Positions 1 through 10,800 of a stretch of 15,151 nucleotides of DNA are shown in pieces. The translations under genes and the position numbers were made by a program. Below the pieces are notes generated by a model. It was not told where the DNA came from, did not search any database, and was given only the letters and a program-made list of their open reading frames with translations. Source of the DNA: Baffinella frigidus (Eukaryota; Cryptophyceae; Cryptomonadales; Baffinellaceae); assembly GCA_026770585.1 (NCBI GenBank), contig MU646504.1, forward strand, positions 565,735 to 580,885, given 5' to 3'. The number at the start of each line of letters is the position of its first letter. Position 1 is the first letter of the stretch.

Positions 1-49
1 GGGGGGGGGGGGGGGGGGACTTGCAGTCCTCGATGCGTCGACGCTCACG
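1..49 (+). CDS. Exon 1 of window (partial): Gly run and beta strand
   Basis: The window opens inside an exon with 18 or more G, read as a glycine run followed by GLAVLDASTLT. This is the same turn-then-strand pattern as GGGVYVDGESTLEL further on. The donor is acg|gtacga at 50 and the exon ends in phase 0. Base 1 is the last base of a codon. The G run is longer than in the other exons, so its true length is uncertain. Confidence 0.7.
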
Positions 50-1173
50 GTACGATTCGGGCCCCCGATTTGGCCCTCTCCCCTAGAGGACTCGCGGGGG
101 TCTGTGCCAAGGGGTCGCCCGAAATGGGCCACCTCCTGGGACCCCGCTTGGGAGGAGAGAGGCCGCATCAGTCAACCACCGAGGCTCATCACCTGTCCGA
201 CCGAGGCTCACAACCTCTCGGCACTGCTCCGGCGATTCGGAGGTGGCAACCTCTTGATAATTTCAGGGCAGGAAAGACGCGGGCAGGCCAAGGGCCCTTG
301 GACTGTACCCCCCAGGGCCCCCACTTGGGCATCGCGGCAACGCAACGAGTAGTGATGTCTCCTCTCGCGTGGACACAGGCGAGGCGCCGCGTGGCCATCT
401 CCGCCAACGTTGCTGCGCAGCATGGCGGCGCCGTCCAGGTCCACCCCGAGAAACCTAAATAAATCTTCATCTATATTTATATATATATTCATTTATTTAT
501 TTTTATATACATATATATACATACATATATATATACACATATATACAGGCTGCCTCGACGCAGCTTGGGTGGGCGTGCTTCGGTGGCAGGCCTACCCCCG
601 CTTGATTGAGGCGCTTGATTGAGTAGCTCCGCTCCCCTAGCAGATTTGGCAGTAGCCCTGATGGACCCCCTGATGGATTTCGCAGGGTGTTGTTCCCCTG
701 ATCGGGGTCGTTGGTAACTCTGGCCTGGCAGGTGGTGCACGGGTCGACCGTGTCGCTGTCAGATGGCGTGGAGGTGTCGGGCAACGCTGCGGGGAGCAAG
801 AGCAACGGGGGGGGGGTCTACGTCGATGGGGAGAGCACTCTAGAGCTGCGGAACAGGTGCGTTGCTTTTCCACTTTCGTCTTTTCGTGGAGCGTCTGTCC
901 GTCAGTCACGATCTCATCCCGCCACCCACTTATATGTAAATTCTCGGGAGTTCCCCGAATGCACGCAAATTGATACACATGTTCTTTGGACGTGACTGAA
1001 AGCTCCATCTGTGTAGTAATTTTCGTGCATTCGGGGAACTCCCAAGAATTTAAATTAAATGTCTGGCGGGGTGAGATTGCTGCACGAAGTGATCTCCTGG
1101 ACCCTACACCCTGATATATGAACTCTCTACCCGAAATCCTAAACCCCAACCCCCAAATCCTCAAGCCCAACCC

Positions 1174-1205
<32 letters not shown>

Positions 1206-3580
1206 TCCCAGCCCCATAACCGCAACCCCTAACCCCATAATTCCTGACCCCTGACCCCCGACCCCTGACCCCTGACCCCTGACCCCTGACCCCTGACCCC
1301 GAAAACAACAGGGTGTCGGTGCGCGGAAACACGGCCCTAGACGGAGGGGGGATCTCCGTGCATGGGAAATCGGGCATCAGCGTTACGGGGCCTGACGTGA
1401 GGGTGGTGGACAACGAGGCGAGCGATGACGGGGGGGGGGTGCTTGTCCAGGATGCCACGGTGTCGTTCGCAGATGGAGTAGAGGTCACTCTCATCCCGAA
1501 CCAAGACTCTTTCAGTTCCCTGATTCCACCCAGGAGGGAACCCAGGGGCAAATCTTAAGTCAATCTCCCACAGAAGCCACCCGATTGTGGTGGCATCTGT
1601 GGGAGTTGGCTTAAGAAACCATCGATTTGCCCAATAGTTGCCTCAAGAAACCATCGATTTGCCCAATAGTTGCCTCCAGGATGGAACGTTTTCATTTAAT
1701 CAGGTGGCCTAATTGAATTTTCTTTGCCCTATCTGATTTCTCCTATTCAACCTCCCCACACAGCGGACTTCAGAGGGATTTTGAATAACCCCTGAGTGAT
1801 AAGACATACGACCCTACGGTAGGCAATAGCGTAGGGACACACAGGGGTTCCTACGGATAAGGTGGCGGGAAATTGCTTAGATTCGGAAATTGGGGACGTG
1901 ACCTCGGATATCGGGGGATGAGTGGGCATCGCAACTACCTGAGCGGAAACCACCCAACCACGCCCTGAGGAACCCCTATACCATAAACCCTACACCCCAA
2001 ACTCTCAACACTCAACACTAAAGAACACTCAACACTCAACACTGAGGAACACCCAACACTCAACACTCAACACTCAACACTGAACACTAAACACTTAACA
2101 CTGAACAGTAAATCGTAGACACTAGCCCCGAAAGTTCGCCCCTACACACTAGACAGACCCCCGGCCCTCTCCTGGGGACCCCCCGACCCTACCTCCGGGG
2201 GACCCCCCGACCCCCTACCTCGGGGAAGCGATCTCATCTCGCCATCGGGGAAGCGATCTCATCTCGCCAGACATTTACTTGACTTGCCTGGGAGTTCCCC
2301 GAATGCACCAGCTTTACTACACATTTGCCTTGGACGTGACTCAAAGCTCCAGGTGGGTAGTAATTTTCGTGCATTCGGGGAACTCCCGAGCAATTGAATT
2401 AAATGCCTGGCGAGATGCGATTGGGCCTGCGTTTACGAGCAGGGGGCTCACCACAGAGCGGGCTACCAAGGGATTGTCGGCCCGATTCTGACTACCTTTC
2501 CGCCACCTTATCCATAGGCACCCTCCTATGTCCCTACGGTATTGCCTACCGTAGGGTCTATCGATTATGCACTTGCGGGTTATTCACAAGATCCCGTTGT
2601 AGTCCTCTCGATTTGTGGTTCCTTGTTTCTGACCGCCTGCTTGCGCTTCTTGGAGTTGAGATTTTGCGTAACCTTCTTCCATCTTACACAAAATGCATTC
2701 GATGTCGCGTAAGTCCTCCTTTGAACGACGTGCTCTCTCTCTCACACTCTCTCGGTGCAGTTGCAGACGAGCGCTCTGACCGTGAGAGGCTCACGGCGTA
2801 GCCGCCTCGGCGCTCGTCTGCAACTGCACCGAGAGAGAGAGAGAGCGCTTGTCTGCAACTGCACCGAGAGAGAGAGAGAGCGCTCGTCTGCAACTGCACC
2901 TGCACCGAGAGACCGTGAGAGGCGTGGCCGCCTCGGCGTGAGGCATCGTGCGTTTCTCCGCTGAGGCATGCTGCCTTTCTCCGCTGACGCCCCCCCCCCC
3001 CCTAAACCCTCAACCCTCAACCCTCAACACTCAACACTCAACCCTCAACACTCAACCCCAAACCCCAAACCCTAAAGCTAAGACGACGTTGTTGGCACAG
3101 GTGTGGGACAACATCGCCGGGGACAACGGCGGAGGAGTCTACGCGTACACGGACTCAGTGGTGGTGTTGTTGCGAAACGTCTCGGTGCGAGGCAACCACG
3201 CGGAGGACAACGGAGGGGGTCACGCGCGCTAAACCCTAACCCCGCTAACCCGTCCAACCCCGAAATCCTAAACCCTAGACCCTAAATCCCAAACCCCAAA
3301 CCCATCCCACAAGCCCTAAACCCCAAACCCTGAACCCTACTCCCTAAACCCCAAACCCCTAAACCCTAAACCCCGAAATCCTGAACCCCCAACCCTAAAT
3401 CCCAAACCCCAAACCATACCCCCCAAACCCTAGATTGCAAACCCTGAAGCCCACACCAGGCATCGCGCTTGCGTATCGCTCGCGGGGAGAGGCGGCTGAT
3501 TCCGTCCACTTTGTTGCCAACTCCGCGAATAACGTGCCTGCCTCTCTCGCTCCCTCTTTCTCTGTCCATCTCTCCGTCTT

Positions 3581-3615
<35 letters not shown>

Positions 3616-4577
3616 CGCTCCCTTCCTCTCCCCCTCTTGCTTTCTTGCTCTCTCTCTCTCTCGCTCACTCTCTCTCTCGCTCTCTCGCTCTCTCTCTCTC
3701 CCTATCTAGCCCGCCCGCCTCCCTAGCACCAAGAGGGGGTCCACCCACCTTTTTCAGGGCTAGACTCGTAGCTGGAAACGTATCTACCTACATTCTACTT
3801 TCCGGGAGTGTTCCTACTGTGGCACAGTGGTGCAGTACATAGGCAGAGAGGGAGGGCGGTACAGAGGCACAGCGGTGCAGCGGTACAGTGATAGAGCGGT
3901 ACATCGGTAGAGCGGTAGAGCGGTAGAGAGGTACATCGGAAGAGCAGTGGAGCTGTGGAGCGGTAGAGCGGTACATGTGTGTCTTTGTGTCTTTGTTTGG
4001 TCAGTCAGTTAGTTAGTTAGTGAGTTAGTAGAGCGGTACACAGAGGTACATCGGTAGAGCGATAGAGGGGTAGAGTGGTACAGGGAGGGTGGCAGGTTCT
4101 GTACTGTTCCTCACCCCACCGAGAGTCCTCGCTCCGTCTCCTGCACGTGCACCACACGCCGCATTCGAAGGGAATTTGAATAACCCCTGAGCGATAAGAC
4201 CTAGCACCCTACGGTAGGCAACCCGTAGGGACATGAGGGGGTTTCTACGGATACTGTAACGGAAAGGTGGCCCGATTTGGGCCGAGAATCGCCTCGTAGC
4301 CCGCTGTGTGGCTCACCGAGAGTCCTCGAACGTAGGTGCTCCGTCTCATGCACGTGCAGGGGGCGACGAGGTGTCCCAAAGCTAATCTCGGAAGATACCT
4401 CAAACACTTCCGTTTCAATAGGAGGTTGCATAGGAGAAATTTGTTCGGGCATAGTCAATTGAATGAGGCCTCCTAACCAAATGAGAACGCTAATTAGGGA
4501 ACTGTTTCAGTTATCTTTCGGGATGAAAGCTGACAGCAACTCTCTCTCTCTCTCTCGCCCTCTCTCGCTCTCACTCA

Positions 4578-4638
<61 letters not shown>

Positions 4639-4800
4639 TCAGGACGGAGGCGGGGTCTACGTCGGATCATCCGCGACGCTCCTCCTCGAAAGAACGATCA
4701 CCTTCTCTGGGAACACGGCGGCTGATGACGGGGGGGGGTTGCACGTAAACCCCAAACCCCAAACCCCAAACCCCAAACCCCAAACCCTGAATCCTAAACC

Positions 4801-4839
<39 letters not shown>

Positions 4840-7800
4840 ACCTCAAACCCCAAACTCTAACCCCTAAACCCTTAACCCCAAAACCTAAACCCTGACCCCC
4901 AAAATCTAAACTCCAAACCCCACGTCCTAAAATCTAAACCCCACACCCCACACCCCAAACCCTAAACCCTAAACCCTCAAACCTAATGCCTACAGGCTAA
5001 AACCCACACCCTGCACCGTAACGCAGGTCGAGAGTGGCGCTGGGGTGGAAGGGGGAGATGGGATTCTCTTCTCGGAGAATGCGTGTGGCGATAACGGCGG
5101 GGCTATCTTTCTCGACGAGGTACCCTACCCTAAACCCGACATCCTAAACCCTCAACCACGAACAATAAATACTAAACACTCACCTCTTTCAGTCTCAGGG
5201 TTTCCCTTGTTAGAAGAGAGGTTGAGAAGAGACGTTCATCCGGGAACAAGCATTCTTCTTTTTAAGAATCTGCACGAAAATTACTACACGATTGCTGCAT
5301 GTGTGCAGTAATTTTCCTTGAAATGTTCCGAAGAGAAAAATAAGTGTTCCCGGATTAGCGTGAGGCCCCCCCCAATTGGAGCAGGGGGGAATCGTGCCCC
5401 CCCAGTTGGAGCAGGGGGGAATCGTGCCCCCCCAATTGGAGCAGGGGGGAATCGTGCCCCCCCAGTTGGAGCAGGGGGGAATCGTGGCTAATTGGAGCAG
5501 GGGGGAAACGTCGCTAATCCGATTGATTAGCGACTCCCCTGCTCCACGAAATTCTCCAATTTGGCAACAGGTTGCTGTCAGCTTTCATCCCGAAAGATAA
5601 CTGAAACAGTTCCCTAACTAGCGTTTTTATTTCATTAGGAGGCCTAATTAAATTTACTACGCTCTAGCTAATTTCTGGTATGCAACCTCCTGTTGAAACG
5701 GACCTGATCCAGTTATCTTCCGAGACTAGTTGAGACATCAGCTGCCAGCCATAAAGGTTACCGACTGTGTGTGTTTCAATTTAATTTCGGAGCACGAAAG
5801 ATTATGTCCCGCTATCTTAGGCTCCCGACGCCGAAGATATGGGTGTATATGCTCTTTTAGGCATACAATGATGCTATCTTACGCCTTTTTATGTGGACAG
5901 ATTGTGGTATGTTCCGAGAAGACATTGGTGGCGTTACACTGATTTGCGTTGCACGGGGCGGGCAGGGGTCATGCGTGCTGCGGCGCAACATCACCATCCG
6001 CGGGAACGCGGCCGACGACAACGGTACGCACCCCCCCACACACACCAACGGTACGCACCCCCCCCACACACACCCCAATTCCAAGCATTTTTGCATTTTG
6101 AATAACCCCTGAGCGATGCATTTTGAATACCCCCTAAGCGATAAGACCTAGGATCCTACGGTAGGCCACCCGTAGGGGCAATCGCGTAGGGACAATCGCG
6201 TAGGGAGAATGTGTTGGTATCAACGGTTTGCAAACGGGGCTCCACATCTGGGTTGATAGCCTGTACATGTATTGTGCTTTCCTGGCAACCAACCGCCCCT
6301 GCATGTATTGTGGGAGAGGCTCTCCGATGTATTGTAGGAGAGGCTCTCCGAGAGGTGACGGGTCACTCAACCGGGCAGCGCCACGCAACCGCGGTTGCCC
6401 CAATCTCATCGCCCACACTATTTAGGATAAATACTCCATGGCAACGAAATTTACTACGCAAATGCTCTACTATTACTAGGATGATCCAATTGTGTTGTAA
6501 TTTTCGTTGCAAATCGGATCGGAGAAGCGCCCCCCCCCACACACACACCCGTCTCCCCCATCTCCCGCACCCGCTAGCGAATCCATATCGCAACAGTCCG
6601 CGCCCGGATTCGGAAAACTGCGAGAATCCCATGGCTCCAGTAACAGTACAGAATAATCGACGACCATCACGTCCCGACTTTTCCTTATCACGGGCACGGT
6701 AACAGTCCCACCGATGTTTTGGAAACCGGAACCAACACCACGTGACCAACCGCCGCATGTTGCAATCGGTTGGCTGACCGGGGTGGGCGAAGCAGGTGGA
6801 GCAATCTACATGATAACTGATTCCGAGGTTGAGTTCACGGATTCGGTGCGAGTCGAGAACAACAGGTCTTCGCAAAGCCTTGGCATCCCAACCTGATCCG
6901 AGTTGCATCGATTCCCGGCCCAGCGCGATGCACCTCTGTTGTCAAGACACACTAGCTTCTGCCCCGACCTGATTTCTGCATCTGAATAGCACGAGACAGC
7001 GCCAGGGTTCTCCTAGAAGGGGTGCGTGGAGTTGGGGGGGGGGCTAGTTGCAACACGGGCGCTACTCGCAACACGGGCGGTGTGAGAATGCGTTCTCGAC
7101 GGTGTGTCAGGGTGGAGGAGGGAGGAGTGTGAGAATGCGTTCTCATCGGTCTTGCGGGTCCACGCACCGGGGTGGGAGCGCGGAGATTGCGTAGCACCCT
7201 ACCTGACTGCAGTACGGGACGATACGGGAAGGTGGTTGCACCAGCGGCACATTAGTCGCGTACCCTATTAAAATCTATTTCAGCCCCCTTGGGATTTCAT
7301 GTTTCTGCCTGAAATATTTTCAGGCAAAATCAAAACATAAATCCTGAGACCGGTTTCTAAAACCAACTTTGAAAGTTTTTGCTTGGATGTGCTCTCAGAT
7401 TTCAGCTCAGACATCGGGAAGGGTCATTTCGGAGGGGCGCAAAATGACGTTTGTGTGAAAATTACTACACAAAAATAATCGTTTTTAAAAGTCATTCCAA
7501 AGATGATTTTAAAATGGTGTATTTATCTTTTGGGGGTATTTTTTTTGTGTAGTAATTTTCTCACAAACGTCATTTTGCGCCCCTCCGAAATGACCCTTCC
7601 CGATGTCTGAGCTGAAATCTGAGAGCACATCCAAGCAAAAACTTTCAAAGTTGGTCTTAGAAACCGGTCTCAGAATTCATGTTCGGATTTTGCCTGAAAA
7701 TATTTCAGGCAGAAACATGAAATCCCCAGGGGGCTGAAATAGATTTTAATAGTGGACCCGATGAACATTGCGCAAGGTGATGCAGGCAATAGGGAGCCTC

Positions 7801-10800
7801 TCCGAGGCATCGACACTCTGAGGTATCGACACTCCGAGGTATCGACACTTGCTCACTGCCGAGGGCTGCCTCCTTGTCCCACCAACCAGACTTCTCGAAA
7901 CACGGTCCTACTGTCTGCGTCTTGCTTTCTCTCGCCAACCAACCACCCTGGCTCTGTCTTTCCGAACAGGCGGAGCCAGACCCAGAAGTGCCCACACCTG
8001 GATTCTGCGCGATTGAACACCCCCATCTCAAGGCAGAGCATCCAACTCTGCAATTCATTCTGATGAAATATCCACGGTTCGATAAACGAAGGCGGTGGAA
8101 TGTTGAGGTGTGCGCGATGGCAGAGCTGGAAATGACGGCGGGGGGATCTACTTGCGAGTCTCCTCCAGCTTCGTTGCCCGGTGAGCTTGTCTCGGACAAT
8201 CATGTTATTAAATGAAAATGGGCACCAACATTCACTACACAAATTCTCTACTGTTACTAGCATGAGCCTTCTGCGTAGTCAATTTCGTTGCCCGTTTTCA
8301 TTAAATTAAAACATATCCTCGGATTAGAGCCCTGATTGATTGTGACGACGTGGTCTTGGACGGGCCTCCCTGCCTCCTCGGGAAAGGGCCGGCACTCCTC
8401 CTCACACTGAATCATGCGTGGGGGGGTGCCACTCCCGTAGTTCCAACTCCCACCCGCGACGAAAGTGAATTGTTTTGACCGGGTGGGTCTGGCGGATGTG
8501 CACTCGAGAGGAATCGAGAGGAATCCTGAAGCCAGCGTCGAACCCTGGCGAGAATGGTTTTGATGCTTGATCCTTGGTAGTGCTCGATGCCTTTTGCCCT
8601 TTGACTGCCGTCGAGTATCTTCACTCAACACCTTTGACTGCCGCTCATCATCGACTGCCGGTCATCATCTTCACTCACCACAACCACAAAAGCCCCGCTG
8701 AAACAAACGTCGAGGGTTGGTCACGTCGGGGAGCAACAAGCGTCTCTGTTACTCAGTGTCACGCTGGACGGTTGGTGAGGAGTAACGCACTCTCGAAACA
8801 GGCGCGAGGTGTGGATCCTTGACAACACGGCCGACGACGACGGGGGGGTCAACCCTAAACCCGCAGAACCCTTAACCCTAAACCCTACACACTTAACCCT
8901 TGACCCTTAACCCTTAACCCTTAACCCTTAACCCTAAACCCCAAACCCTAAACCCTAAACCCTAAACTCCAAACCCCAAATCCTAAACCCCAAATCCTAA
9001 ACCCTCAACCCTAAACCCTAAACCAGGCGTTCTATCAGTCAACAGCGGCGGAGTTGGAGTTGACAGACAATGTCACGGTATGGTTCCCACCGGCCTGTGC
9101 TCTTCTGACAGGAGCGTACTGTAGGTTGCAAGCCCCCCCCCCGTCAATTGCGAGGCCCACGTGACGATACCCAGCACCTCAAATTGACTGTGTCTTTCTA
9201 TCATTCCTGGTACAAAGCGGACGGGAAATGTCTGCGGATTAGTACCGATTAGACCCGAACCGAGTTAACCAAGTGTCGACTAAAGGTGCAGGCTATCGTC
9301 GCGTGGGTCGACGACGGCATCATCAGAGAATGACAGTGGCATCAACCATTCATTACTCCAGGATTCTGCTAGTATTGTCTGGATTGGTCACCCCCCTGGT
9401 GCAATTCCTGCCCGATTAATTCAACCGTCGTGCGGGGGACGCAACACCCTAAACCCCACACCCTACACCCTGAACCCCAACCCTGCACCCTGAAGTCCAA
9501 CCCCTAAACCCTGCACCCTGCACCCTGAACCCTTAACCCTAAACCCTAAACCCTAAACCCTAAGCTTGACCCTGAAGAGCCTTGACCCTGCTTGACCCTG
9601 AAGAGCCTTGACCCTGCACAGGTGACGGGCAACCGCGCAAGGGACGGCGGGGGGGTTAACGCCTCACCCTAAACCCTAGATCCTGCACCCTAAACCCTAA
9701 ACCCTAAACCCTAAACCCTAAACCCTAAACCCTAAACCCTAAACCCTAAACCTGAACCAGGTCAGCATGTTGTGGGCATCCTCCACTTTCACCGCGCGCC
9801 GTTCGGTCCTAAACCCTCAACCCTCAACCCTCAACCCCAAACCCTAAACCCTAAACCCTAAACCCTAAACCCTAAACCCTGAGATCTCTCACCTAAAACC
9901 CAAACCTTGTACCCTGAACCCTAAACCCTAAACCCTGAGACCTAACCCCCGAACCCGGTACCCGGTACTCTAAACCCTGTAGCCTAAACCCTAAATGGTA
10001 AAGCAGGTGGTCATCTCCGGCAATTCGGCCATCAGCTCGGTACGCCCCGACCACCGATCCAGAAACCCCAAAACCTAAAGCCTAACCCCGAAACACCGAA
10101 ATCCCAAACCCCAGGCCCTAGGCCCTAGCCCCTGAACCCTAAACCCTGCCCCCTAACCCCTGAACCCAAAACCCAAGAGCCCAACCCTAAACCCTAAACC
10201 CTGAGACCTCAATCTTGAACCTTACACCTCAAACCCTGAACCCTGAACCACGAAACCTCAAATCTTGAACCCAGAACCCTGAACCCTGAGACCTAAACCC
10301 TAAACCCTAAACCCTGAGACCTAAACCCTAAACCCTGAGCTCTAAGCTCTCAACGCTACACTCCAAACCCAAGATCCTGAGACCTAAACCCTAAACCTTA
10401 AACCTCAAATCAGGGGGGGGTGATCTATGCTTGGGACTCAGTTGTGGAGGTGTCGGATGGAGTGACGATTGTGGAGAACGAGGGTGGGCTCCGGGGGGGG
10501 GGCGTTTACCTTTCCACCTCCTCCTTTGTCGCAGAGCGAGGGGTCGAGATTTCCAGGTTGGAGAGGCTCGGCGCGGCTTGCCTGCAGCGCGGCGTGCCTG
10601 CAGTGCGGCGTGCCCGCAGTGCGCCTTGCCTGCAGTGCGCCAATGCCAGGGCTGCATTGCACCTCATCTGCGATGGTCCGCTTAGGAAAGCCAAGCAACT
10701 GTATCCTGTGCCTCTGTACCTCTGTGAAGTGTCTGGGGGTGCGCTGACGGGTCTCCCGAAGCAGAAATGTGGGTGTTGGTGACACTGGCTGCGGGCGCTG

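Noticed and set aside
3366-3726. Long open frames through CT/GA tracts on both strands (also 2684-3020 and 12893-13150)
   Set aside because: They are translations of low-complexity DNA (Ser-Leu or Arg-Glu runs) and have no family resemblance.
3770-3811. A possible extra exon in intron 5 (GNVSTYILLSGS, acceptor ctcgtag)
   Set aside because: It fits the frame between exons 5 and 6, but the acceptor is TAG and the repeat pattern is weak. The direct exon 5 to exon 6 join gives a better repeat.
5371-5490. 30-base repeats as a possible CRISPR array
   Set aside because: The units touch one another without unique spacers and lie inside a eukaryotic intron. This is a minisatellite.
7705-8631. Minus-strand open frames of 120-165 codons
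   Set aside because: They overlap the foldback elements and exon 10 on the other strand and show no domain pattern or splice logic of their own.
9657-9758. Telomere-type repeats as a real chromosome end
   Set aside because: The arrays are short, degenerate and sit between in-frame exons, with coding sequence on both sides, so they are interstitial.
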